A stretch of 60,333 bases of DNA from Actinomycetota bacterium. GTDB taxonomy: Bacteria > Actinomycetota > Geothermincolia > Geothermincolales > RBG-13-55-18. The notes beneath the pieces were generated by a model that was not told the DNA's origin, did no database searches, and saw only the letters and a list, made by a program, of their open reading frames with translations. The number at the start of each line of letters is the position of its first letter. Positions within the stretch are counted from its first letter, which is position 1. Location of the stretch: assembly GCA_013178005.1 (NCBI GenBank), contig JABLXL010000028.1, positions 2,501 through 62,833 of the forward strand, read 5' to 3'. The position numbers and the translations under genes were made by a program. Shown in pieces: positions 23,900 to 32,635 of this stretch.

Positions 23900-25590
23900 G
23901 GGGATGGACGGCCCTTTTTATAAAGGACGGAAAGCTCATCCTCCGCAACCGGCTGCTACTGGTTGTGCTGGTGATATACCCTTTCCTCATCATGGGGATC
24001 ATGGGGGCGGCGTTCTATGACGCGGGCCGCCCCGTACCCCTGGGGCTGGTCGATCTGGACCGGGCTGAGGAGGGCGGGATCGCCTGGTTGGGGGCGACCA
24101 CGGACGAAGTCCCGGCGCTGGAGAGGCGTTTTCGCTACCGGGCCGTGCGTGTGGAGGAATTCGGGAGTTGCGAAGAGGCCGAGGAGGCGCTGTCCACGGG
24201 GCGGGCCAGCATGGTCTTAGCAATCATGACGGATGGCGAGTCCCCGCGCTGGCTGGGGGCGGACCTCACGGCTGACCAGGTGGAGCTTACCCTGGAGGAC
24301 GTGCGCGAGGCCTCGTCAATGCGGGATTACTCCTCTTTTCAGGAGGCACTCGAGCCGCGCGGCGGAGAGCGGAACGATCTGGTACTGGCCCTGCGCGAAA
24401 AGGAATACCCCCACATAGGGGAGAGCATCTGGCTGGATAAAGAGAGCTACGACGCCTCCGGGCTCATCATGCGCTTCTCCTCCGGGGTGGCCGAGGTGAC
24501 GGAGTACGAAAGCGAGGAGGAGGCGCGCGAGGCGCTGGCGCGGGGCGGGATCGACGCGGTGATAGTGCTCCCCCGGGCCTTCGTGTACCGGCTCAAGGCG
24601 CTCAACGAAACGGCGATCGTGCCGGTGATCATCGACCAGTCCAACCTGGTGAAGGCGGAGTTCGCGGAGACGAGCATCCGCGGCTTCCTCTCGCGCGTGA
24701 AGGACGGGGTGGCGGAGGAGAAGATGCGGGCGGTTGTGGCCGGGCTTTACGTGCTGGTGACCGGGGGCGATTTCTTCGGCACCGAGGTGGTGGGACTGGG
24801 ACAGATAAGGGAAAACCTGGAAACCATTAAAGGAGCCCTCGCCGACCGGCCTGAGCTTGCGGAGCTCGTGGAGGGGGGCATCGACCTGGCGACCACGGTG
24901 ATAGAGGATATCGAGGAGGCGGCCGACTACCTGAAGGGCACAGCCCTGCCCGTGGAGCTGGACATATCATCGACCGCGGGGAGGACGCTCTCCGCCAAGG
25001 ACGCCGCTGTGCCCGCCCTCATCGCCCTCTCCATACTCTGGACCGGGGTGCTCTGCGGGGCCATCCTCATGGTGGTTGAGGACGAGGAGGGCATGCGGGA
25101 GAGGATCGCACTTACCGAGACCGGCCCCCTGGCCCTGGTGGGGTCCAAGCTGCTGCTGGCCACGGTGGTCGTCTTCGCGCAATCGGCGGTCATGCTGGTG
25201 TTGGCGGTGGCGGCCTTCGGGGTATTCGCCTCCAACGCGCTCCTCGCCCTGCTGGTGATAGCAGCCGCCTCCTTCTCGTGCATAGGGATAGGGCTGGTCA
25301 TCGCCGCCTTCGCCCGCCAGGTGGCCGCGGCGGTGATCATGAGCGTGCTGGTGAGCTTCCCGTTGATATTCATGACCGGAGCGGTCTACCCCCTTTCCCA
25401 GATGCCCTCCTTCATGCAATGGCTGGCGCACGCTGTGCCCCTCACCTATGCCATAGACGCGCTTTCCGGCGTTATGCTGAGGGGGGAGGGCCTCGCGGAC
25501 GTGGCGGGGAGGGTGGGCATCCTGCTGGCGTTCGGGGTGGGGCTGCTGGCGGCGGGGTCCATGCTGGCGCGCCGCAGGGATGCCGGATGA
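23896..25590 (+). CDS. ABC-2 family permease with a large extracytoplasmic domain
   Basis: 564 residues. One N-terminal helix (LLLVVLVIYPFLIMGIMGAA) precedes about 300 residues of soluble, probably external, domain. A C-terminal block of five to six helices follows (ALIALSILWTGVLCGAILMV, then VVFAQSAVMLVLAVAAFGVF and others), ending with ARRRDAG. This is the YhgE/Pip or ABC2_membrane_3 arrangement. The MTGAVYPLSQMPSFMQWLAH stretch is the conserved pre-terminal loop. It partners the upstream ATPase (ATGA overlap) and likely exports a drug, lipid or peptide. Confidence 0.85.
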   Translation: MRGWTALFIKDGKLILRNRLLLVVLVIYPFLIMGIMGAAFYDAGRPVPLGLVDLDRAEEGGIAWLGATTDEVPALERRFRYRAVRVEEFGSCEEAEEALSTGRASMVLAIMTDGESPRWLGADLTADQVELTLEDVREASSMRDYSSFQEALEPRGGERNDLVLALREKEYPHIGESIWLDKESYDASGLIMRFSSGVAEVTEYESEEEAREALARGGIDAVIVLPRAFVYRLKALNETAIVPVIIDQSNLVKAEFAETSIRGFLSRVKDGVAEEKMRAVVAGLYVLVTGGDFFGTEVVGLGQIRENLETIKGALADRPELAELVEGGIDLATTVIEDIEEAADYLKGTALPVELDISSTAGRTLSAKDAAVPALIALSILWTGVLCGAILMVVEDEEGMRERIALTETGPLALVGSKLLLATVVVFAQSAVMLVLAVAAFGVFASNALLALLVIAAASFSCIGIGLVIAAFARQVAAAVIMSVLVSFPLIFMTGAVYPLSQMPSFMQWLAHAVPLTYAIDALSGVMLRGEGLADVAGRVGILLAFGVGLLAAGSMLARRRDAG

Positions 25591-25678
25591 GGCCGGATAG
25601 GCCCTTGTGGCCCGCGTTAGCGGGCGTTCCATGTGTTAAAATTACCCTGGATTCAGGCGGTGGAAAGAGGGGAGAGCC

Positions 25679-26977
25679 ATGGATTATTTCAACCCGGTGG
25701 AGATCATGGAGCGCTCCGAGCTTGAGGAGCTCAAGCTGCGCAGGCTGCGGGAAACGGTGGAACGCCTTTACCGCCAGGTCCCGTTCTATAGAAGCAAGCT
25801 CGACGAGGCCGGGTTCGAGCCGGGGGACCTGCGCGGACTCGAGGACCTGGAAAAACTTCCCTTCACAACCAAGGACGACCTGCGCGATAACTACCCCTTC
25901 GGGCTCTTCGCCGTGCCCATGCGGGATATTGTGAGGATCCACGCCTCCAGCGGAACCACTGGGAAGCCCACCGTGGTGGGGTATACCGCGAACGATATCA
26001 GGACGTGGGCGGACCTGGTGGCGCGCACCATCGTCGCCGCCGGGGGCACCCCCGAAGACATCGTGCACGTGGCCTACGGTTACGGCCTCTTCACCGGGGG
26101 ACTTGGGCTGCATTACGGGGCGGAGATGCTGGGCGCCACCGCCCTCCCCATGTCGGGGGGAAACACCAAGCGGCAGGTCCGCCTCATGGTGGACTTCGGG
26201 AGCACCATCCTCTGCTGCACGCCTTCCTATGCCCTGAACATCGCGGAGGTGATGCGAGAGATGGAGGTGCCACGTGAACAGGTGAAACTGAAGTCGGCCA
26301 TCCTTGGCGCCGAGCCGTGGTCGGACGAGATGCGCCGTCAGATAGAGGAAGAGCTATCCCTCTCCGCGCACGACATATACGGGCTCTCCGAGGTCGTGGG
26401 CCCGGGAGTCTCCATCGAGTGCGCCGAGAAAAAGGGCCTGCATGTCTTCGAGGACTGCTTCATCCCGGAGATCATAGACCCCGGGAGCGGGAAGGTGCTG
26501 CCGCCGGGGGAGAAGGGGGAGCTCGTCTTCACCAACATCAACAAGGAGGGCCTGGCGCTGCTCCGCTACCGCACCCGCGACATATCGCGCCTCATGGTGG
26601 AGGAGTGCCCGTGCGGTCGCACCCACGTGCGCATGGAGCGGATCACGGGGCGCACCGACGACATGCTTATCATCCGCGGCGTGAACGTCTTCCCCTCCCA
26701 GGTGGAGATGGTGCTCATGCAGATCCCCGGGCTCAGCCCGCATTACCAGCTCGTGGTGGACAGGGTCGACAACCTCGACATCCTTGAGGTACAGGTCGAG
26801 GTTTCGCCACAGGTTTTCTCGGACGAGATCAAGCGGCTGGAGGAGCTGGAACGGAGGATCCGCGACGAGGTCCAGAGCTACCTCGGGGTGGGGGTGAAGG
26901 TCCGCCTCATGGAGCCGCGTTCCATCCAGCGCAGCGAGGGCAAGGCGGTGAGGGTCATCGACAGGCGGAAGATATAG
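25679..26977 (+). CDS. Phenylacetate-CoA ligase family protein (PaaK-like)
   Basis: 432 residues, normal for the family. The AMP-binding P-loop is [16 protein letters not shown]. Further blocks are [28 protein letters not shown], a TRDIS adenylate-binding segment and the C-terminal [20 protein letters not shown]. It should activate an aryl acid (phenylacetate or an indole/hydroxyphenyl analogue) to its CoA thioester with ATP. ATG start with GAAAGAGGGGAG upstream. The ACT-domain gene follows after 12 bp, a pairing common in anaerobes that degrade aromatic amino acids via aryl-acetates. Confidence 0.9.
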   Translation: MDYFNPVEIMERSELEELKLRRLRETVERLYRQVPFYRSKLDEAGFEPGDLRGLEDLEKLPFTTKDDLRDNYPFGLFAVPMRDIVRIHASSGTTGKPTVVGYTANDIRTWADLVARTIVAAGGTPEDIVHVAYGYGLFTGGLGLHYGAEMLGATALPMSGGNTKRQVRLMVDFGSTILCCTPSYALNIAEVMREMEVPREQVKLKSAILGAEPWSDEMRRQIEEELSLSAHDIYGLSEVVGPGVSIECAEKKGLHVFEDCFIPEIIDPGSGKVLPPGEKGELVFTNINKEGLALLRYRTRDISRLMVEECPCGRTHVRMERITGRTDDMLIIRGVNVFPSQVEMVLMQIPGLSPHYQLVVDRVDNLDILEVQVEVSPQVFSDEIKRLEELERRIRDEVQSYLGVGVKVRLMEPRSIQRSEGKAVRVIDRRKI

Positions 26978-26989
26978 GAGGTAGCGGAG

Positions 26990-27421
26990 TTGAAGGTAAG
27001 ACAGGTCTCCATATTCCTCGAGAACAAATCCGGCCGCCTGTACGAGGTGTGCAGGTGCCTGGCGGAGGCGGGGGTTAACATCAGGGCCCTCTCCGTGGCT
27101 GAGACCGCCGACTACGGCGTGCTGCGCCTCATAGTCAACGACCCCGACGCCGCCATGCGGGCGGTGAGCGAGGGCGGTTTCACGGTGAGCGAGACCGAGG
27201 TCATAGCGGTAGAGGTGCCCGACGAGCCGGGGGGCTTGGCGGGGGTGCTCGCTCCCCTCTACGACGCCAACGTGAATATCGAGTACATATACTGCTTCGT
27301 GGAGAAGAGCGGGAGCAGCGCCATCGTGGTCTTCCGCGTGGAGCGGATCGACGCCGCCATCAGGGCGCTTCAGGACGGTGGCTACAAGGTGATGCGCGAG
27401 GAAGACGTGTACCGGATCTAG
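26990..27421 (+). CDS. Tandem ACT-domain protein
   Basis: 143 residues containing two ACT folds (about 1-68 and 70-140). Characteristic segments are VSIFLENKSGRLYEVCRCLA, VNIRALSVAE, then VEVPDEPGGLAGVLAPLYD and VNIEYIYCFV. Such proteins bind amino acids and commonly accompany aryl-CoA ligases, suggesting a sensor or allosteric partner for aromatic amino acids. TTG start 7 nt after GGAGGT. Same operon as the ligase upstream. Confidence 0.85.
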   Translation: MKVRQVSIFLENKSGRLYEVCRCLAEAGVNIRALSVAETADYGVLRLIVNDPDAAMRAVSEGGFTVSETEVIAVEVPDEPGGLAGVLAPLYDANVNIEYIYCFVEKSGSSAIVVFRVERIDAAIRALQDGGYKVMREEDVYRI

Positions 27422-27442
27422 GCGAAGCGAAAGGGGAGGGAA

Positions 27443-27862
27443 GTGCCCGTCTACACCACCACCCTAGAGTTCTCCACCCATGGAGATTCCGAGATCGTCG
27501 ATATCACCGAGCGCGTCCAGGAGGAGGTGTCGCGCACCCCCCTCACCAACGGCTTGGTGACGGTGTTCGTCCCGGGCTCCACCGGGGGAGTGATCACCCT
27601 GGAGCACGAGCCCGGCCTGGTGCGCGACCTGAAGGAGGCTTTCGAGCGCCTGGTTCCCCGCGACCATCCCTACCATCACGACCGGGCGTGGCGCGACGGC
27701 AACGGCCATTCCCACGTGCGCGCCTCCCTCGTGGGCCCGTCCCTCTCCGTGCCCTTGCGCGAGGGCAAGCTTGCCCTGGGCACCTGGCAGCAGATAGCCT
27801 TCGTGGATTTCGACAACCGCTCCAGGCGTAGGGTACTCATCGTGCAGGTCATGGGCGACTGA
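27443..27862 (+). CDS. YjbQ family protein (secondary thiamine-phosphate synthase-like)
   Basis: 139 residues, the normal UPF0047/YjbQ length. Conserved blocks are GLVTVFVPGSTGGVITLEHEPG, with the following HDRAWRDGNGHSHVRASLVGPS containing the histidine/aspartate cluster. The C-terminal LGTWQQIAFVDFDNRSRRR is typical. Some members can form thiamine phosphate weakly; the physiological function is not settled. GTG start after GGGGAGGGA, 21 bp after the ACT gene, so probably the third gene of that operon. Confidence 0.85.
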   Translation: MPVYTTTLEFSTHGDSEIVDITERVQEEVSRTPLTNGLVTVFVPGSTGGVITLEHEPGLVRDLKEAFERLVPRDHPYHHDRAWRDGNGHSHVRASLVGPSLSVPLREGKLALGTWQQIAFVDFDNRSRRRVLIVQVMGD

Positions 27863-27998
27863 GGAGGGGGAGGAAGAGATATCCCGGGAAGAGAGAGGCG
27901 GGAAGGTCGCAGGTCGCGGACGTTCCAGCAAGGGCGGTAGGGCGTCCCGTGCCTCCCAAGCATATTTCTGGGCATGGACCATCCCCTTCTACGTATCC

Positions 27999-28427
27999 AT
28001 GACCCTTTTTTACCGCTTCTTGTTGTACGGCTACGTCAAGGGGGTCCTCGACCGGCAGTTGATGGGACTTTCCCGCACCATGGGCGTGGCCGCTTCGCTC
28101 GCCGCCTATCTCCTCATCCTGTGCGTGCCCCCGTTCCTGCTGGCGCGGCGCAATCCCTACCACCCCATCTGGAGCGGCCTGGAGTGCCTGTCGATCTACG
28201 CGCTCGCGGCGGTCGTCATCGGCTCGCTCTGCGCGGTTTTCGCGCAAGATGGGTGGGGGGCGCTGGACGCGATCGTGGCGGGCGGGGAAGCGTGGGCGAC
28301 GGCGGGTTACGCGATCCTCATGATGGCCATGTTCCTGGGCGCGGGAAAGGCAGGGAGCGTGGGCGCTTCGGCCAGGGCCCGCACCTCGAGAAAAAGCGGA
28401 GGAGACGCTGGCGGTGCAGGTGGCTGA
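27999..28427 (+). CDS. Small membrane protein of unknown function (possibly N-terminally longer)
   Basis: 142 residues from ATG 27999, with three hydrophobic helices (VAASLAAYLLILCVPPFLLA, LECLSIYALAAVVIGSLCAVF, TAGYAILMMAMFLGAG) and a Gly/Arg-rich tail. The ATG has no ribosome site. The same frame is open upstream to the preceding stop and reads a basic stretch plus a hydrophobic YFWAWTIPFYVSM that completes a first helix. A GGAGG at 27869-27873 sits 5 nt before an ATA codon at 27879, so a rare AUA start could give a 182-residue, four-helix protein. I recognise no family. Confidence 0.5.
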   Translation: MTLFYRFLLYGYVKGVLDRQLMGLSRTMGVAASLAAYLLILCVPPFLLARRNPYHPIWSGLECLSIYALAAVVIGSLCAVFAQDGWGALDAIVAGGEAWATAGYAILMMAMFLGAGKAGSVGASARARTSRKSGGDAGGAGG

Positions 28428-28549
28428 GGGAGCCATTGTTTGTTCCTTCATGCTGAACGGGTCCATGCCGGTGCCATGATGCGCTTGACGGGCAGCGGAT
28501 AGAGGGGGCGACCCACCCTGGAGATTGCTTCATTACTTGAGGGTGAGGC

Positions 28550-29797
28550 TCATTCCAGGCCGCCGCGGTCGATCCCGTCGATGACCGCGATCACGAAATC
28601 CAGGGCTACCCTCAAGGAGCGGGGATCGACGTTATCGCAATCGTCCTTCGCCCACCTCCAGAAGCGGGGATAGCGGGTTTCTTCCCAGGAGCGCACGGTT
28701 ACGGCACGGTGCCCACGGGAGATGAGCTGGAAACCCTCTCCAAGGTAAAGGGCGTTTTTTCTGAAACCTGAGCCGTGGTGGACGTGAGTCTCGCATACGC
28801 GCTTCACCACCCCGGTGAGTCGCCGGTTGGCGCGGAAACCCACCAACCTTCCCTCACGCTTGAAGCAGACCGGAAATCCCCTCCCCACCCCCTCAACCAC
28901 GATGAAGTACGCGTCTTTGAGCTCGCGGCGGTGCTTCCGTGCCAGGCGGCGCACCCCCAGCCCTCCGGCATCGGAAGCCCCGGTGGCCGCTATCCAGAGA
29001 TCCACGTGGTGGGGCTTTCGGCGGGAATATACTCTCGACGCCTCGATGAGAAGGGCAAGGCCGGAGGCGTTGTCGTTGCCGCCCGGGGTGGGCTGACCCG
29101 CCACCGCCTTGCCGAAGAGCGATAGGCCGGCGAGAAGCGGCGGAACGGCGAGCGCGAGGCCAAGGCGCCAGAAGAAGTCGAGGATATTGCGGTCCATGCT
29201 GAGGAGGAATCCTCCGTAGGCCACCGTGAAGAGCATGAACAGGGCGGCATGGCACAGGAAGACCAAGATGAGGGCGGGGCGGTGGAGTTCCATGAGCGCG
29301 GGGCGGTAATAGAAGGAAGAGCGAGGTGAGTCCAGGTGGGCGACCAGGACCACCTTGTATTTGGGCTCACGCAGTGGCTCGATGCGGGCGCATAGGTTCC
29401 GTGAAGTGCGGCGGGGAAGAAACAAAGCAAGAGGGTTACGCCCGAATTCACCGCATAGGTAGAGCAGGAATCCCAGGCAAATCATCAAGTAAGAGAGATG
29501 GCTGTTCACGGGGAAGAGCGCGACGCCCGCCGCGGCAATCAAGTGGGGAGCCATCCTGGCCCACGCGCAGTTATCGGGGGTCCGAAACTCCATACTCTCG
29601 ACGGAAAGCCCCGCGGCCTCGATCTCCCTCTGCACGAAGCGGGCGGCGGCGAGCTCTCCCTTGCTCCCCGGTGGTCGTGACCCGATGTCCTCCGTCAGGT
29701 GCCTTACCAAGCGGGCCAGACCCCCCCTAGGACTAGTCTGGCGGGTCTCCTTCTTGGCGCCTATGGTGTGAAAGAGCACGGGCTTGTTTCCGTCCAA
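28550..29797 (-). CDS. M28-type metallopeptidase-like membrane protein
   Basis: 415 residues. A soluble N-terminal segment is followed by two adjacent helices (APHLIAAAGVALFPV, LSYLMICLGFLLYLCGEFG). A peptidase-like domain then has VVLVAHLDS (first zinc His) and GGNDNASGLAL (bridging Asp). Two further helices are inserted between them (LILVFLCHAALFMLFTVAYG and LGLALAVPPLLAGLSLFG). The usual catalytic Glu-Glu is replaced by SD in TGASDAGGLG, and the next zinc Asp by Glu in VVEGVG, so catalytic activity is uncertain. The TTG at 29797 follows GGAG by 5 nt. The frame is open to a GTG at 29869, but that lies inside a hairpin and has no ribosome site. Confidence 0.7.
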   Translation of the reverse strand: MDGNKPVLFHTIGAKKETRQTSPRGGLARLVRHLTEDIGSRPPGSKGELAAARFVQREIEAAGLSVESMEFRTPDNCAWARMAPHLIAAAGVALFPVNSHLSYLMICLGFLLYLCGEFGRNPLALFLPRRTSRNLCARIEPLREPKYKVVLVAHLDSPRSSFYYRPALMELHRPALILVFLCHAALFMLFTVAYGGFLLSMDRNILDFFWRLGLALAVPPLLAGLSLFGKAVAGQPTPGGNDNASGLALLIEASRVYSRRKPHHVDLWIAATGASDAGGLGVRRLARKHRRELKDAYFIVVEGVGRGFPVCFKREGRLVGFRANRRLTGVVKRVCETHVHHGSGFRKNALYLGEGFQLISRGHRAVTVRSWEETRYPRFWRWAKDDCDNVDPRSLRVALDFVIAVIDGIDRGGLE

Positions 29798-29844
29798 ATC
29801 ATCTCCGTTTTCGGATGGCCAGGAACCGCTTGAGACCGGAAAGA

Positions 29845-29881
29845 CCCGCCGTTCGCCTACGGGCGCCACGGCGGCGGGTCG
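29845..29881. other. GC-rich hairpin upstream of the M28-like gene
   Basis: GACCCGCCG and CGGCGGGTC form a 9-bp stem about 50 bp ahead of the TTG, just after TATAGT on the minus strand. It could shape the leader of that gene. No T-run follows within 3 nt on either strand beyond CTTTCC. Confidence 0.35.
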
Positions 29882-30298
29882 AAAACATCATACTATATTT
29901 CAACGCCCGGGAAGGTGCTCCCTGCCCGGGAAAACAGGGAGCCCATGGCTGACAACATACCCTTCTCGGAGGAGGCGGCGGTCTTGGGGCGGCTTGCCCG
30001 ACGGAGGCCATAGGTGGCTTGCCCGCCTCGCCCTCGAGGGGAAACGCGCTTGGTCGTTGGAGCCTTTTCGATCAGATGGACTCCGATGCCACAACGTTTC
30101 GCAAGGTGCTTCTCGGGCTGACAACAAGAAAATAGCGCCATCATCTTAGCGAAACAAGCAGCAATTTGAGGAAAAAGGGTTTATCTCCCGGATGTTCGAT
30201 CTGAGTCATATGGGGCCACATTCGATCACGGAAGCAAGAGAGATGGGTGAGGTAGTCAGTAAGGCGTATGGCATGGTCTTCCGAGGTCGTGGTCGCCC

Positions 30299-30327
30299 TT
30301 GCGGGAGTCGGTAGGGGCGGATAGAAT
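30299..30327 (+). promoter_or_regulatory. Candidate promoter of the dxs operon
   Basis: TTGCGG (30299-30304) and TAGAAT (30322-30327) are 17 bp apart. Transcription would begin near 30334, only about 10 nt before the hairpin at 30344. Confidence 0.3.
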
Positions 30328-30343
30328 CCAATTATGAGATAAC

Positions 30344-30388
30344 GGGCCGCCGGGGTACAGGGGACGAACCCCGCCGCCCTTGTTTTTT
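30344..30388 (+). terminator. Terminator-like leader hairpin ahead of xseB/dxs
   Basis: GGGCCGC and GCCGCCC form an outer stem with one mismatch. Inside it, GGGG-ACGAA-CCCC forms a second stem, and TTGTTTTTT follows. It lies upstream, not downstream, of a rightward gene, so it may attenuate the operon. The neighbouring upstream gene is on the other strand. Confidence 0.5.
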
Positions 30389-30415
30389 AAAGGCTGCGTT
30401 GCTTGGAAGGTGATC

Positions 30416-30595
30416 ATGGAAAAGGAAGACGGTGCGGTTCACCGCGAGGTCGACGGCGAGGGCGAACTGGATATGGTGGAGAGGGCAGTGGCTGAACTAC
30501 GCGAGGACCCGGAGAGAGAAGACGCCCTGGACCTCCTGGAGCAAGCGGTCAAGGGGTTGGAAGAGGCGGGAAACAAGCTGGAGGAAGAGGGATGA
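30416..30595 (+). CDS. xseB: Short exodeoxyribonuclease VII small-subunit-like protein
   Basis: 59 residues, acidic and helical. LDMVERAVAELREDPEREDALDLLEQAVKGLEEAGNKLEEEG (given here only as a pattern: an LE..V..L..(P)..AL.L.E..V..L.E...L.E heptad arrangement) resembles XseB. Confidence 0.5.
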   Translation: MEKEDGAVHREVDGEGELDMVERAVAELREDPEREDALDLLEQAVKGLEEAGNKLEEEG

Positions 30596-32478
30596 GCGGG
30601 ACGCCGCTGCTCGATGACCTCACCGGACCCCATGACCTGCGAAAGTTGGACAGGGGAGAGCTGGAGCGCCTCGCGGAAGAACTGCGGCAGGTGATCGTGG
30701 AGACCACCGCCAGGTGCGGCGGGCACCTGGCGCCCAGCCTGGGGGTGGTAGAGCTCACCATCGCGTTGCACCGCGTTTTCGACAGCCCGCGGGATCGCAT
30801 CATATGGGATGTCGGCCACCAGGCGTATGCTCACAAGCTGCTCACCGGAAGGAGGGAGGGGTTCAGACGGCTTCGCCGCTCGGACGGGTGCAGTGGATTT
30901 CCACGCCGCGAGGAGAGTCCGCATGACGTCAACAACCCCGGACATTCCAGCACCTCTATCAGCTATGCCCTGGGGCTGGCCATAGCGCGCGACCTGCGCG
31001 GCGAGGACCACCACGTGATCGCCGTGGTGGGGGACGGGGCGCTCACGGGGGGGTTGGCGTTCGAGGCCCTGAACCAGGCTGGGCACTTGAAGAAGGACCT
31101 CATCATCGTGTTGAACGACAACGGCATGTCCATATCCCGCAACGTGGGCGCGCTCTCCGCCTACCTGACCCAGCTCAGGTTGAATCCCAGGTACGCCAGG
31201 ATGAAGGACGAGGTGAAGGAGATCATAGAGAGCGTGCCGGTGGTGGGCGTCCATACCGATCGCCTTATACGCTCCTTCAAGGAAAGGTTGAAGAACTTTC
31301 TCATACCGGAGTTCATATTCGAGGAGCTCGGCATCCAGTACGTGGGCCCCGTGAACGGACATGATATCCAGGCCATAGAGCGCGACTTGACGCTGGCGAA
31401 AACGGCGGAGGGCCCCATCCTCATCCACGTGCTGACCGAGAAGGGCAGGGGATATGCGCCCGCGGAACGGGACCCCGATCTCTTCCACGGCGTGGGCCCC
31501 TTCGACCCGGAAAGCGGCAAGGTCCTTGGCTCCGGCGGCCCGCCTTCCTATACGGAGGTCTTTGGGAGGGTTATGTGCGGGATGGCGCGCGTGGAGCCAC
31601 GGCTGATGGCCATAACCGCCGCCATGAAACTGGGGACGGGGCTGGACGACTTTGCGCGCCTTTTTCCGCGGCGCTTCTTCGATGTGGGAATTGCGGAGCA
31701 GCACGCCGTGACCCTGGCGGCAGGCCTGGCCCTGGGCGGGTATCGCCCGGTGGTCTCCATCTATTCCACCTTCCTGCAGAGGGCGGTGGACCAGCTCTCC
31801 CAGGAGGTGTGTCTGCAGAACCTGCCGGTTATCTTCACCCTCGACCGAGCCGGGCTGGTGGGGGAGGACGGCCCCACCCACCACGGATGCTTCGACCTCA
31901 CCTACCTGCGCATGTTGCCAAACATGACCGTGCTGGCGCCGGCCGACCAGGAGGAGCTGCGGGACATGTTGTGGGCGGCCCTGAAGCTGGAGGGTCCAGT
32001 GGCCATAAGGTACCCGAGGGGGGCGGGGCCTTCCCGCGAGGTAGGGGATGAACCCCGCGCCATGGAGTTGGGAAAGGCTTGCCCGTTGAGGGAGGGCTCC
32101 GACGTCTGTCTCCTGGCTGTGGGCAGGATGGTGGGGGTGGCAATGGAGGCGGCGGAGACCCTTTCGGACGAGGGCATTGAGGCCGCCGTCATCAACGCCC
32201 GCAGCGTCAAGCCCATTGATGAGGCAGCGGTGGAGGAATGGGGGAGACGATGCCCGCTGCTGGTAACCCTGGAGGAGAACGTGCTCGCGGGGGGGTTTGG
32301 AGAGGGGGTGTCCTCCTTCGCCCAAAAAGCCGGACTGCCTTGCCGGGTGGTGAGCATCGGGCTTCCCGACACATATGTCGGGCATGGGGAGGTGGAGGAG
32401 CTCTTCCGCCGCCACGGCATGGATTCCGCCTCGGTGGCGGAGAGGGTGAGGGAGTCTCTGAAGGGTACCGGGGATTGA
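30592..32478 (+). CDS. dxs: 1-deoxy-D-xylulose-5-phosphate synthase
   Basis: 628 residues, full length. It condenses pyruvate and glyceraldehyde 3-phosphate to DXP, the first step of the non-mevalonate isoprenoid pathway, with thiamine diphosphate and Mg. Visible marks are GGHLAPSLGVVELTIALH with its active-site His, the TPP motif VGDGALTGGLAFEALNQ ending in IIVLNDNGMSIS, the second-domain FDVGIAEQHAVTLAAGLA, and DRAGLVGEDGPTHHG. ATG start in an ATGA overlap with the upstream small gene, so translation is coupled. No ispA or xseA is present between them. Confidence 0.96.
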   Translation: MSGTPLLDDLTGPHDLRKLDRGELERLAEELRQVIVETTARCGGHLAPSLGVVELTIALHRVFDSPRDRIIWDVGHQAYAHKLLTGRREGFRRLRRSDGCSGFPRREESPHDVNNPGHSSTSISYALGLAIARDLRGEDHHVIAVVGDGALTGGLAFEALNQAGHLKKDLIIVLNDNGMSISRNVGALSAYLTQLRLNPRYARMKDEVKEIIESVPVVGVHTDRLIRSFKERLKNFLIPEFIFEELGIQYVGPVNGHDIQAIERDLTLAKTAEGPILIHVLTEKGRGYAPAERDPDLFHGVGPFDPESGKVLGSGGPPSYTEVFGRVMCGMARVEPRLMAITAAMKLGTGLDDFARLFPRRFFDVGIAEQHAVTLAAGLALGGYRPVVSIYSTFLQRAVDQLSQEVCLQNLPVIFTLDRAGLVGEDGPTHHGCFDLTYLRMLPNMTVLAPADQEELRDMLWAALKLEGPVAIRYPRGAGPSREVGDEPRAMELGKACPLREGSDVCLLAVGRMVGVAMEAAETLSDEGIEAAVINARSVKPIDEAAVEEWGRRCPLLVTLEENVLAGGFGEGVSSFAQKAGLPCRVVSIGLPDTYVGHGEVEELFRRHGMDSASVAERVRESLKGTGD

Positions 32479-32635
32479 GGTATCAGGGCTTTCATCGTTC
32501 CTTCAACCGCTCTTTTCGGTGAGGGAGAAGCTTAAGAATTCCAGGTGTTGAGAGACATCATGATCCTGTTGTTTGCGAAGGGGCGGGTATGCCCTCCGCC
32601 GTCGATCGCGGGGAGCTGTTGCAGCGGGGCTTGGG

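Larger units (their letters stand above)
29870..30415. other. Intergenic region between the M28-like gene and the xseB/dxs operon
   Basis: No gene seen. A perfect 8-bp hairpin, GCTCCCTG-N10-CAGGGAGC, lies at about 29917-29942. The region ends in a promoter-like pair and a terminator-like hairpin directly ahead of the operon. Confidence 0.45.

Noticed and set aside
30240-30390. Known RNA gene (SRP RNA, 6S RNA, TPP riboswitch or tRNA with GGGGACGAACCCC)
   Set aside because: None of the conserved sequence blocks of these RNAs is present; the last is a simple hairpin without a tRNA cloverleaf.
30439-32415. 658-codon minus-strand frame opposite dxs
   Set aside because: Antisense to an unmistakable dxs; codon-bias mirror only.
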